Assembly: GCA_025450555.1 (NCBI GenBank)
Contig: JANWHF010000094.1
Location: 1-53,240 of the forward strand
Origin: Tepidisphaeraceae bacterium
Lineage (GTDB): Bacteria; Planctomycetota; Phycisphaerae; Tepidisphaerales; Tepidisphaeraceae
DNA length: 53,240 nucleotides
Reading direction: 5' to 3'
Shown here piece by piece: positions 26,401-34,922 of this stretch (the first letter of the stretch is position 1; each line of letters begins with the position of its first letter). Under the pieces are notes generated by a model that was given only the letters and a program-made list of their open reading frames with translations, did not search any database and had not been told where the DNA came from. Both the position numbers and the translations under genes were made by a program.

Positions 26401-27537
26401 ATGAAGCGAATGCTGAGTCCTTGCGCATCATTTGTATTAGGTTCTTTGATGGCAGCGCTTGCTTTGGGCGCGCCCGCATCTGAATCCAACGGAGAATTAT
26501 TTGAGCCGCCTCCGGTCGGCAACGCAGCATTACAGTATTGGCAGGCCAATCACTTTATTTACCATCTGGATGCTGCGCAGAAGAAACTGATCGGGGATTT
26601 TGACACAGTGCCGCTGGATGGACCGGCTGCCGCGGTTATCGCTAAGCGCGATGATCTTATCCTCCAATACGTGCGCCGTGGCGCGCACGCCAAGTCGTGC
26701 GACTGGGGGATTCCATTGGAACAGGGGCCCAGTGCGCTGCTTCCACAATTGAACTGGCTGCGCGTGCTGTGCGATTTCCAGTTGCTCTGCGCTCGCGGCG
26801 AGCTACGAAATGGAAACGACCGGCTGGCTGTTGAAGACATCTTGTCGGCCATGGCGCTGGCGCGCAACACCGGCGCGGACAACATTGGAGTCGAAATGCG
26901 CGTAGCCGACGCAATGGAAAACAACGCGATACGAATTGCAGCCAGCGGGCTCAATCATCTGAAGCCTGCATCCCTCCAGACTCTCCAGAGCGGGCTCGAT
27001 CGATTGCCGCCCGGCGGCTCAATGCAGCGCGCAATCCGCGTTGAACAGTATCTCGCGCAGCGCTGGACCATTCAGTTTATAAAGAGTTCACCGCCGAATG
27101 CGGATGCAATCACCAAAACAGCCGGCGAAACACAAGAGCAGATCATCGCGAACCTTGAAAAACTTGGTCCGTTTTACAATAAGCTCGAACAGCTCGCGGA
27201 CGCCCCCATTAAAGAATTCGACGCCAGGTTCCCGGCTCTTCTGCAGCAATTCAAATCCAATCCCGCGTCGCGGCTGGCCAGGCTCGAACAATTTTCGCTG
27301 CTTCAGGCAGACCAAGCTGCGACCGATGTGCGGAGGAATTTGCTCCGCGCTGCAATTGAGATCGTTCAGCACGGGCCGGAGTCGGTGAAACAGACGGTTG
27401 ATCCGGGCGGAAATGGTCCGTTCACTTATCGCGCGACGGCGGATGGATTCGAATTGCGCTCAGAGTTGAAAGATGCCAGCGGGACTCTGGTCACATTAAT
27501 CGTTGGCAAAGCGCCAGAGATTCGTCCCATCAAATAA
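26401..27537 (+). CDS. Secreted hypothetical protein
   Basis: A 378-residue protein with an N-terminal signal peptide (CASFVLGSLMAALALGAPAS) and no further membrane segment. The mature part is mainly helical, with GNAALQYWQANHFIYHLDAA near 40 and LCARGELRNGNDRLAVEDIL near 130, which look like solenoid or tetratricopeptide-type helices. I do not recognise the family. GGAG lies six bases before the ATG. It follows the sigma/TM-protein pair by 36 bases and is likely under the same control, perhaps as the sensed or effector protein. The C-terminal segment (TYRATADGFELRSELKDASG) reads as a small beta domain. Confidence 0.72.
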   Translation: MKRMLSPCASFVLGSLMAALALGAPASESNGELFEPPPVGNAALQYWQANHFIYHLDAAQKKLIGDFDTVPLDGPAAAVIAKRDDLILQYVRRGAHAKSCDWGIPLEQGPSALLPQLNWLRVLCDFQLLCARGELRNGNDRLAVEDILSAMALARNTGADNIGVEMRVADAMENNAIRIAASGLNHLKPASLQTLQSGLDRLPPGGSMQRAIRVEQYLAQRWTIQFIKSSPPNADAITKTAGETQEQIIANLEKLGPFYNKLEQLADAPIKEFDARFPALLQQFKSNPASRLARLEQFSLLQADQAATDVRRNLLRAAIEIVQHGPESVKQTVDPGGNGPFTYRATADGFELRSELKDASGTLVTLIVGKAPEIRPIK

Positions 27538-27564
27538 TTGTTTGAGCTTTCAGCGTCGCCGCCG

Positions 27565-28080
27565 TCAGACCGAAGCCTGTGTTTCCAGCACCCGGGCCGG
27601 GATGCCGACAGCCGTGGCGCCGGGAGGCACGTCATTGAGCACGACGCTCATGGCGCCGATCTTCGCGCCGCGGCCGATCCGGACGCCGCCTAGGATCTGG
27701 GCATAAGCCCCCAGCTCGACGTCGTCTTCCAGCACCGGCACCGGGCCGTCGTCATGGCGATTGCCGATTGTCACGCCCTGGCGGAGCGTGCAGTTACTGC
27801 CGATCCGCACATCGCGATGAATGAAGATATTTCCAAAGTGGTAAATGCGAAGGCCTGGGCCGATCTCGACGCTCTTGGGAATGCTGATACCCGTGAGCGT
27901 TTCGAAAAAGCGAAACGTCAGCCAGTAAAATCGATCGCCGATCCACCGCACCAGGCCGGGCTTCCGTCGATCGTTGCGCCGGCCAAAGCGATAGACGGCA
28001 ATTGCCCAGATCGTCTGTTCCTTGAGGAACGGCCGGCGGGGATATCGCCGCAAGTCAGCTTGCCAATCGGGATCGCGCAT
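27565..28080 (-). CDS. Hexapeptide acyltransferase (serine acetyltransferase-like)
   Basis: A 171-residue protein. After a helical N-terminus (FLKEQTIWAIAVYRFGRR) it forms a left-handed parallel beta-helix: IHRDVRIGSNCTLRQGVTIG, LEDDVELGAYAQILGGVRIG and GAKIGAMSVVLNDVPPGATA. The fold and the closing VGIPARVL are those of serine O-acetyltransferases and sugar O-acetyltransferases in polysaccharide loci. Given its neighbours, acetylation of a glycan is more likely than cysteine synthesis. It is 9 bases after the GT2 gene at 28090 and is the last gene of the second minus-strand block. Confidence 0.85.
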   Translation of the reverse strand: MRDPDWQADLRRYPRRPFLKEQTIWAIAVYRFGRRNDRRKPGLVRWIGDRFYWLTFRFFETLTGISIPKSVEIGPGLRIYHFGNIFIHRDVRIGSNCTLRQGVTIGNRHDDGPVPVLEDDVELGAYAQILGGVRIGRGAKIGAMSVVLNDVPPGATAVGIPARVLETQASV

Positions 28081-28089
28081 CGAAACCTG

Positions 28090-29178
28090 CTAGTTTCCGT
28101 GTTGTAGAGCCGAGGTTTGGCCAGCCGTAAGGACGGGGGGAGCGCCAGGCGATTTATACTCGATAGCCCGTGCCAATCGGCCCGCCGCCCGATCGTGGCG
28201 GTATTGCCACTGTCCAACCAGATTCGCCCATTTGCCGATCAGCGTCAGCAAGCCATAAATTATTGCATCCCCAGCGGCTGACGTCCGGTGACGCGCACCC
28301 AAGGTGATGCGGAGACATTGCAGTGGAAACAGAGCCGTAACGACAGCGGCAAGCACAAATCCACCAATCGCCAATTGCGTTCGGCTGACCAACCAAATGC
28401 TTCCCGCAAGGCAAATGACAATCGCAATCGGCAGCCAAAGCGCCCACAACCGAGCGCTTTGGACATGCTTTACAAACAGCCCCTGCTGGCCAAACCGTGC
28501 CGCGACGTCCGCTGCGCCATATCCGCTGCGGACCGTGCGCCGCCACCACTGGCCAAAGTGGAGCATGGCTGAATCGTGCAAGGTCATCTCCGCATCAATA
28601 CGCAGAATCTTCCAGCCCTTCAGACGCAATCGCTGGCACAATTCCGGCTCTTCGCCCGCAACGACTGTCGCATCGAAGCCACCGACTTGCGAAAAGGCGT
28701 CGAGACGCATCATCGCATCCCCGCCGCAACTTCTGACTTCGCCGGCGGGTGCATTCCATTCCAAATCTGCGATGCGATTGTAAATCGATTTTTCTGGAAA
28801 TCGCTCGCGGCGTCGGCCGCAGACGACGGCAACATCCTTTTGCGCATCCAGCACGCCCGCGGCCCGCTCAATCCAGCCGGCCATGAGCTGGCAATCGCCG
28901 TCGAGCATCTGAATGTATCGCACATCGGGAGCGATGGCACACAATCGTTCGAAGCCGGCGTTACGCGCCCGGGCCGCCGAAAACGGCACCGACATATCCA
29001 AGTTCACAACACTCGCGCCCTTTGAACGAGCCAGTTCCGGGCTTCCATCGCTCGATTGCGAATCGACATACACCACCGGCATCCCTTTGCCAACGACCGA
29101 CGCGAGGCATTGCTCGAGGCGTTGCCCCTCGTTGCGGCCAATCGCGATGACGCCGATATGATTCACGTCCACTTCCAA
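28090..29178 (-). CDS. Family 2 glycosyltransferase with C-terminal membrane helices
   Basis: A protein of about 360 residues. The GT2 core has HIGVIAIGRNEGQRLEQCL, VVYVDSQSSDGSPELA, and the DXD motif as QMLDGDCQLMAGW near 97; GEEPELCQRLRLKGW near 175 is the acidic QxxRW-like region. Two membrane segments follow (WALWLPIAIVICLAGSIWL and GGFVLAAVVTALFPL). There is no ATG at the front: candidates are TTG at 29178, GTG at 29172 and GTG at 29166, and the last best matches the family length. It sits between two hexapeptide acyltransferase genes. Confidence 0.86.
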   Translation of the reverse strand: MEVDVNHIGVIAIGRNEGQRLEQCLASVVGKGMPVVYVDSQSSDGSPELARSKGASVVNLDMSVPFSAARARNAGFERLCAIAPDVRYIQMLDGDCQLMAGWIERAAGVLDAQKDVAVVCGRRRERFPEKSIYNRIADLEWNAPAGEVRSCGGDAMMRLDAFSQVGGFDATVVAGEEPELCQRLRLKGWKILRIDAEMTLHDSAMLHFGQWWRRTVRSGYGAADVAARFGQQGLFVKHVQSARLWALWLPIAIVICLAGSIWLVSRTQLAIGGFVLAAVVTALFPLQCLRITLGARHRTSAAGDAIIYGLLTLIGKWANLVGQWQYRHDRAAGRLARAIEYKSPGAPPVLTAGQTSALQHGN

Positions 29179-29193
29179 ATTTCCGTCCCAGCT

Positions 29194-29808
29194 TTAACGA
29201 TTCACCGTTGGCTCGAGCATTTTGACGACCTTCGCGGGCGCACCAACCGCCACCGCGCTGGGCGGCACATCCCTCAACACGACGCTGTTCGCGCCAATGA
29301 TCGAATCATGGCCGATCGTAATACACCCCAGGATTACGGCTCCGCAGCCAATATCCACGCGATCCTCGATCGTGGGAAGCTGATGCAGCAGATCGCGCCG
29401 CGCCACGCCGAAAGTCGTGTTCTGGCGGATATGAACATCATCGCCAATCGATTCGGCATTCAGCACCATCCCTCCATGATGCCAGATGCGTACTCGACGA
29501 CCAAGCTTCACCGTGTAAGGTAGCGTGATACCACACGTCCATTGCACCCATTTAAAAAGCCACTGATACACCAGGCTGAACGGCGCACGAATCAGCTTGG
29601 GACGCAGATCCATTCGCCAGTTTCCAAAGCGATGGACCGCCACAGCCCAAAATCCTTGTTCCAGCCAGGCGCTTCCATGTGTACGGAAATCTTCGCGGAG
29701 CAAGGCAAACAGCCCGATGCCCGGCGGATTGATATTCCGCGAGCCGCGCTGCGATGTCGTTTGCGCAGGCGTCGAGAGTTCGAGATTCGTCGCCGAACTG
29801 GAAGTCAT
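29194..29808 (-). CDS. Hexapeptide acyltransferase (serine acetyltransferase-like), paralogue of the 27565 gene
   Basis: A 204-residue protein with the same plan as the product at 27565-28080: a helical N-terminal part (WLEQGFWAVAVHRFGNWR) and a beta-helix (LNAESIGDDVHIRQNTTFGV, IEDRVDIGCGAVILGCITIG, GANSVVLRDVPPSAVAVGAP). The first 40 residues are an extra low-complexity extension. Both probably acetylate sugars of the locus. Its ATG overlaps the stop of the GT2 gene at 29805 by 4 bases (ATGA), so translation is coupled. Confidence 0.85.
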   Translation of the reverse strand: MTSSSATNLELSTPAQTTSQRGSRNINPPGIGLFALLREDFRTHGSAWLEQGFWAVAVHRFGNWRMDLRPKLIRAPFSLVYQWLFKWVQWTCGITLPYTVKLGRRVRIWHHGGMVLNAESIGDDVHIRQNTTFGVARRDLLHQLPTIEDRVDIGCGAVILGCITIGHDSIIGANSVVLRDVPPSAVAVGAPAKVVKMLEPTVNR

Positions 29809-30767
29809 GGCTGTTTCATCGCGCCTAGTAAATTGTATCGGACGAAATCACGCAGGAAATATTGAGGATCGGCGTCGGGCTTTCGCCATATCAGGCGGCG
29901 GAGCCTATAAATCGCAAATCCGCCGCTCCAGGCGAGGTCCGCCAGGAGCGTGCGCACACGTCCGAGATTCTTGCGGAAATATCGCCGGCGCGATTCAAAC
30001 CAATAAGCTGGTCGGCGTTTTCGCGATTGCTTTACATTGGTTACGCCTGAGCTTTGCCCAACCAGATGGACGACACGCGACTGCGGCACATACCAGCAAT
30101 TCCACCCGGCCCGCCGGGCGCGAAGGCAAAAATCCACTTCTTCGAAATACATGAAATACTTGTCGTCCATTAGCCCGATCGCATCGAATACTTCTTTGCG
30201 AATCATCATACTTGCCCCCGCGACCCAGTCGGTCTGGCAAGCTTCTTGAGGCACCGGCGGCGCGACCACGGAGCGGCTGAGCACGCGAGATAAGAGTCCC
30301 AGCCGAAAACCCGATTCGAGCTCGCTCAGGACTGAGTGGAAACGAAATGCCGACCGTTGGGGCGACCCATCCAGATGTTCAAGCCGACTTCCAGCGATTC
30401 CAACCTCTGGGTGTGCTTCCATGAAGGCCAGCAGCGACGAAATCGCGCGGGGCCGAACGATGGTGTCTGGATTCAGTAATAAGACAAACTGAGGCGGATC
30501 ATTCGACGCGAGAGCCGGTTCAATGGCCTTGTTGTTTCCCCAGGCAAAGCCGCCGTTGGATTTCAGCGGAACCATTTGGGCCCACTCGCTCCAGTGGTTG
30601 TTGACGATCGCCTTGCTGATCACATCAACTGAATCATCCCCGGACGCGTTGTCAGTCACCAATACTTTCGCGTCGGGAATTTCCCGAATAGGCTGATCGA
30701 GCGACCGCAGGCAATCGATCACCAGCGATGCGGTGCGGAAGTTGACTATGACCACCAGCAATCGCAC
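29805..30767 (-). CDS. Family 2 glycosyltransferase (rhamnosyltransferase-like)
   Basis: A 320-residue cytoplasmic enzyme: LLVVIVNFRTASLVIDCLRS at the N-terminus, VLVTDNASGDDSVDVI, LKSNGGFAWGNNKAIEPALA and VLLLNPDTIVRPRAISSLLA are the WbbL-type GT2 motifs, and DWVAGASMMIRKEVFDAIGL with MYFEEVDFCLRARRAGW supplies the acidic acceptor region. It would add rhamnose or a similar sugar. Start codon is GTG at 30767. It is 7 bases after the GT4 gene and overlaps the acyltransferase gene by 4 bases. Confidence 0.9.
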   Translation of the reverse strand: MRLLVVIVNFRTASLVIDCLRSLDQPIREIPDAKVLVTDNASGDDSVDVISKAIVNNHWSEWAQMVPLKSNGGFAWGNNKAIEPALASNDPPQFVLLLNPDTIVRPRAISSLLAFMEAHPEVGIAGSRLEHLDGSPQRSAFRFHSVLSELESGFRLGLLSRVLSRSVVAPPVPQEACQTDWVAGASMMIRKEVFDAIGLMDDKYFMYFEEVDFCLRARRAGWNCWYVPQSRVVHLVGQSSGVTNVKQSRKRRPAYWFESRRRYFRKNLGRVRTLLADLAWSGGFAIYRLRRLIWRKPDADPQYFLRDFVRYNLLGAMKQP

Positions 30768-30774
30768 GTGTGGA

Positions 30775-32115
30775 TCAGCCCTTTCCAGCGACCAGCTTTG
30801 ATGGGCGCGGTGACAATCCTGTTGGCGCAGCCTTTGGAGTGGACATCGTAATTGTTGCTTGGAGTGCAGACTCGAGCCGGTCGATATTTGCTGCCAAGGA
30901 GAATTCTTCTTCTACGCGGTGTCGTCCGTTCAACGCCATTTGCGCGCGGCCCTCGGGCTCTGCAGCCAATTTCGCAAGCGACTCTGCTAATGCTCGAGCA
31001 TCGGTCCCATCAACTAACCGGCCGCTGTGTCGATCCTGGACCAATTCACGAATTGCGGGCAAATCACCGCCGACCACCGCGACGCCGCATGCCATCGCCT
31101 CCATCAGCACGACCGGAATCCCATCGCGATCCCCGGCGGAACTCATTCGGCAGGGCAACACAAATAGATCCGCATCCTTCAACAGCCCCGGCACCCGCTC
31201 GTTGGCAACGGCACCGAGCCAATTGATGGAATCGTCTAAATTCAAGTCTTTTGCCAGGCGATGAAGCACTTCCCGCTGCGGCCCATCACCCGCAACTGTG
31301 AGGCGCCAGTTGATGCCGAACTGGCGCCGCAACTCCGCTAGCGCCTTGAGCAAGGTATCGATGCCCTTTTTTTCCACGAGGCGGCAGACGGTCAAAATGC
31401 GAAGCGGTGGCGTAGACGGTAAGTCACGATTTGGCGTCCACGAATCAACATCCACGCCGCAGCGAATCACTCGATAGACATCATCCGGCCTTGGAAGAAC
31501 CTCGCGATATAAATCGCGATGCCATTGGCTGATGCAGCAGACAAACGCGGCACGCTCGAGTTTCTTCAGTAGTAGCGAGCGTCGCTGAAACAAATCATTT
31601 GCATGGCCAGTGAAGCTGAAGTTTGCCCTAAGCTGGCGGGCGGCATACATACCAACACTCGTTGGCGCATGAGCAAAATGGCAGTGAATATGGCGGACGC
31701 CACGACTGCGCAGCGCTCTACCAAGGGCAAGCCCCGCAATTGCTTGGCCAAGCAATTTGACACGACCAGATGCTTCCATCTTCTCGCCAGGGCAGCACGC
31801 ATCGCTCAAAGCGCAGCAAATGACTCCGGCCGCCCGCATGGGATGGGAAACCAGCTCTTTGAGAACTGCCCACGTCATGCCGGGTCCATAAACGATCCTC
31901 AGATCGGCGACGATATCAGGACATGCCTCACGATCTTCTGTGTTTGGCGCATGGAGGGTTGCCGCGCAAACGTTCCATCCGCGTTGGCGCAGCGCTCGAA
32001 TTTCCCGATAGACGAACGTCTCGCTACGGCAAGGCAAAGTGCTCGCGAGGTAGGCGACGGCGGGTCGCATTGCGCCTTCGCCTGAGGATCGAGATTGGAA
32101 TGCGAAATCGTTCAT
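30775..32115 (-). CDS. Family 4 glycosyltransferase
   Basis: A protein of about 446 residues with a GT-B fold. N-terminal half: VAYLASTLPCRSETFVYREI and HIHCHFAHAPTSVGMYAARQ. C-terminal half: LRILTVCRLVEKKGIDTLLK, the retaining GT4 signature, and VVLMEAMACGVAVVGGDLPA, the E-x7-E type donor site. It extends the glycan from a nucleotide sugar. Start may be the ATG at 32115, just after the upstream stop at 32126, or the ATG at 32070 where the family similarity begins and a weak GAAGG precedes. Confidence 0.88.
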   Translation of the reverse strand: MNDFAFQSRSSGEGAMRPAVAYLASTLPCRSETFVYREIRALRQRGWNVCAATLHAPNTEDREACPDIVADLRIVYGPGMTWAVLKELVSHPMRAAGVICCALSDACCPGEKMEASGRVKLLGQAIAGLALGRALRSRGVRHIHCHFAHAPTSVGMYAARQLRANFSFTGHANDLFQRRSLLLKKLERAAFVCCISQWHRDLYREVLPRPDDVYRVIRCGVDVDSWTPNRDLPSTPPLRILTVCRLVEKKGIDTLLKALAELRRQFGINWRLTVAGDGPQREVLHRLAKDLNLDDSINWLGAVANERVPGLLKDADLFVLPCRMSSAGDRDGIPVVLMEAMACGVAVVGGDLPAIRELVQDRHSGRLVDGTDARALAESLAKLAAEPEGRAQMALNGRHRVEEEFSLAANIDRLESALQATITMSTPKAAPTGLSPRPSKLVAGKG

Positions 32116-32125
32116 GCGCGCAGCT

Positions 32126-33484
32126 CTAGCCCAGCGTAGCGCCTTCGGCGGAGCGATGCCCGCGGTGCCTGGATCCCGCGCTGGCGGGCGTGCCACGAAG
32201 CGCATTTGCGATAGATACTAGCACCAATGCTGTCAGGCAGAGCATGACTGGCTCAAATGGAATGGCAAATCGAGCCGCCGTAATTGTCAGCGTGTAGAGC
32301 GCAAGCGTCAAAAGATAAAAGACCGCCGGTATGAGCAACGACCAGCGCGTCTTGATCGCGAGCAACAATCCAACCACAGCGCCGAGCAGAATTGCGGCTC
32401 GTGAAGCGACGTAAACAAACTTGTAGCTTTTGGGATTGTCCCAGTCGACCCACAGCGTTTTAAGAAAACGAATCCAGCAAAGTCGGAAGTATTTTCCCGG
32501 ATTGTTTCGAATCCAGTTGGTCGTAATTTCCTTGAAGACTTTCTCTCGCTCGATCTCGGAATGGCCCATGAGCCGGGCTTTTTGGGCAGGCGTCAATGCC
32601 TTGTAAGCATGAACTCCTTCGAACACGCCTTCGCGCGTCTCCGAGTCATCCGTCGTCATCATTCCCGTTTCCAGCTTATTGCGAAGATTGGCCGACAGTG
32701 GGAGCCGATCGGAGCCCGACGCGAAATCATTATTCGCCTTCCAGGTATTCACCCAGAAGCTGCTCTTGACCGGCACCCATGCTCCATGCACCCGCCGATT
32801 GCGCAGCGTCCATGGACCCAGCACTACGATGGTCACACCAAGTAGAACGGCTGCATTGCGGATGCGAAGACTGCCGGGCATGTCGCGCCACAATAAAACC
32901 AGCAACCCCATGCATGCCATCGGCGGGAGAAAAGCCGGCTCGGTGAGCGCACCAAGTACTCCAATAATAGAAAACGCAATCCACGGCCCCATCCTTCGCG
33001 TCCGAACCGAGTAATAAAACAAGCCCATTGCGCCTGTGACGCAAGTCGCGATCAGCGCAATCGCCTGCGCGGTTGTGCAGGCGTAAATCTGCGTCGGCCA
33101 GATCATCACGAGCAGAGCAGCGACGTAAGCAACCGCTTCGCTTCCGCCCAACATCCGCGCCAGCAACCAAGTCAGCGGAACGACAGCCGCGCCGATCAGG
33201 CAATTCAGAACAAGAATCGCGAAATAAGCTGCCGGCGTTTGAACGCCGAAGATTTCGAACATCCCGGCAAGTAGAAACGGATACGTCGGCGACTGAAAGC
33301 TGCTCGGGCCAAAATAACCGAAGTCATTGAATGCAAAACCACGGCCAGTCACCAGCGAAGTCGCGATCGTCTTATGTTCGATCGCGTCGGGATGCCGCCA
33401 TGCATGCAGGGCAAGGACGGCTCCGAGCCGCAGTAGAAAGGCCAGTACAAACAGAATCAGGAGAATGTTGCGTCTACGGTTCAT
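32126..33484 (-). CDS. GT-C type (GT39-like) membrane glycosyltransferase
   Basis: A 452-residue polytopic protein. Helix 1 (ILLILFVLAFLLRLGAVLAL) is followed by HPDAIEHKTIATSLVTGRGF and SSFQSPTYPFLLAGMFEIFG, the first periplasmic loop pattern of GT39-type enzymes. About nine helices follow, with a large loop (ADNDFASGSDRLP region, residues 230-310) before the last four. The C-terminal 25 residues are polar and arginine-rich (SAGSRHRGHRSAEGATLG). It would use a lipid-linked sugar donor outside the membrane. Confidence 0.8.
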   Translation of the reverse strand: MNRRRNILLILFVLAFLLRLGAVLALHAWRHPDAIEHKTIATSLVTGRGFAFNDFGYFGPSSFQSPTYPFLLAGMFEIFGVQTPAAYFAILVLNCLIGAAVVPLTWLLARMLGGSEAVAYVAALLVMIWPTQIYACTTAQAIALIATCVTGAMGLFYYSVRTRRMGPWIAFSIIGVLGALTEPAFLPPMACMGLLVLLWRDMPGSLRIRNAAVLLGVTIVVLGPWTLRNRRVHGAWVPVKSSFWVNTWKANNDFASGSDRLPLSANLRNKLETGMMTTDDSETREGVFEGVHAYKALTPAQKARLMGHSEIEREKVFKEITTNWIRNNPGKYFRLCWIRFLKTLWVDWDNPKSYKFVYVASRAAILLGAVVGLLLAIKTRWSLLIPAVFYLLTLALYTLTITAARFAIPFEPVMLCLTALVLVSIANALRGTPASAGSRHRGHRSAEGATLG

Positions 33485-33515
33485 GGGCCCAGGCAGTTAG
33501 CGTGATTTGATGGGA

Positions 33516-34922
33516 TCATGCGTGGACAAGAGCGGTATGGCCTGCCATACGCATCTGCGGAACGCGAGGCACTTCAATCGCCGACTTTCCTGCCTCGATG
33601 CACATGTCGGATAAGCTCATCGTAAAGCCGATGGTAATCAACCAAAGCATCGTATACGGCTCACCCGCCCAGCCGGCCCATACACCATAGAATGCGGCCG
33701 CTACGCCCATCACGCCCGCCGTCCCCACCGCAAGCGGAAAGACATGCGCGTTGGATGATTTGTAGGCGCGAATGCCATTGACGGCCCGCCAGCCCACCAG
33801 CAGGGGCAGCAGCACCCACAGCCCCGCATAGAGCCAGCCTCGGCACATTGCAAAAAGAATGTACGCGTTATCGACGCTCTCCAGCTTCAGTTCCTTCAGG
33901 TCATCCGGGCTCATCACGCGACCGTGACCAAACCAGCCTGCATTCATGATCAGCGGCCAGGAGTGTTGAATGATCATTCGGCGAATATAAAAGCTGTCAT
34001 CGATCGAATGATCGCGCGGCCTGTCCGGCAGGGGGGTGATCGCCAGTTGATAGGTGATGGCCACGACAACTCCGATGACGACCAATGACAGCGGCACCAG
34101 CATCACGCGAGCGGTCGTCGTGTAGTACAGCAGCAGGAACACCAGAATTCCCGCGATAAACCCGAAAAACGGGCCAAAGCTCAGCGAACAGACGATCTCA
34201 AATGCAACGCATGCCGCGGCAACGCGCACCAACCAGTTTCGCGTGCCAACCGATGTGGTATGGGCCAGAACCAGCACCAGCACTAGCATCGACAGACAGG
34301 CATCACCGAAGAAAATTGGATGCGTGAACGAAACCTGGGCGCGGAAATAGCCCAATCGCGACATCACCAGCGGATCGTTCATCAACTGCAATCCCGTGCG
34401 CGACATGACCTGGTAATAAAATTGCGGCCAGAGGCGCATCTCAATTAGAGCAAAGGGCGTGAGCACGAAGATCGACGCGATCAGGCCCCACAGGCATTGC
34501 AGCCGCGTGCGCTCCGACTTGAAGGACCCGCGCGCTGCGAAATACGGGACGATCCAGCCGAAAATCTGCTTCATGGCCTCGTTGTAGCCAGTGTGCAGAT
34601 TTTCGTAGGTGGTTCCGACATTTTCGGTGCTCATGGCGCTGATAATCGTCAGCATCGGCGCAATCAGCACGATGGTATCCACCAGTCGCCAGCGAAAGGT
34701 GAACTTCTTGTTCACGCGCAGCAGCATGCCCAGAAGCATCGCCATCGAGGCGACGTTGATCGCCGACAGCTCTGGGATACCGGCCTTGATTTCGTAGCCA
34801 TTGACTGCGCGAAACAGCAGCAGGGCGGGGATGTAGCAGAAGGCCAGGCATGCCCCGACGCCCTCGAACAGGGCAAAATAAAGCGAGACCGCGAAATACA
34901 GGCACCCAAACAGCAGGTTCAT
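33516..34922 (-). CDS. O-antigen ligase/polymerase-like membrane protein
   Basis: A 468-residue protein with about twelve membrane helices and one large periplasmic loop (residues about 290-360, containing TPLPDRPRDHSIDDSFYIRR and HSWPLIMNAGWFGHGRVMSP), the arrangement of WaaL/Wzy-type proteins. It probably polymerises repeat units or ligates glycan to an acceptor. Its ATG overlaps the stop of the DPM-like GT2 gene by 4 bases. I cannot tell ligase from polymerase by sequence. Confidence 0.82.
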   Translation of the reverse strand: MNLLFGCLYFAVSLYFALFEGVGACLAFCYIPALLLFRAVNGYEIKAGIPELSAINVASMAMLLGMLLRVNKKFTFRWRLVDTIVLIAPMLTIISAMSTENVGTTYENLHTGYNEAMKQIFGWIVPYFAARGSFKSERTRLQCLWGLIASIFVLTPFALIEMRLWPQFYYQVMSRTGLQLMNDPLVMSRLGYFRAQVSFTHPIFFGDACLSMLVLVLVLAHTTSVGTRNWLVRVAAACVAFEIVCSLSFGPFFGFIAGILVFLLLYYTTTARVMLVPLSLVVIGVVVAITYQLAITPLPDRPRDHSIDDSFYIRRMIIQHSWPLIMNAGWFGHGRVMSPDDLKELKLESVDNAYILFAMCRGWLYAGLWVLLPLLVGWRAVNGIRAYKSSNAHVFPLAVGTAGVMGVAAAFYGVWAGWAGEPYTMLWLITIGFTMSLSDMCIEAGKSAIEVPRVPQMRMAGHTALVHA

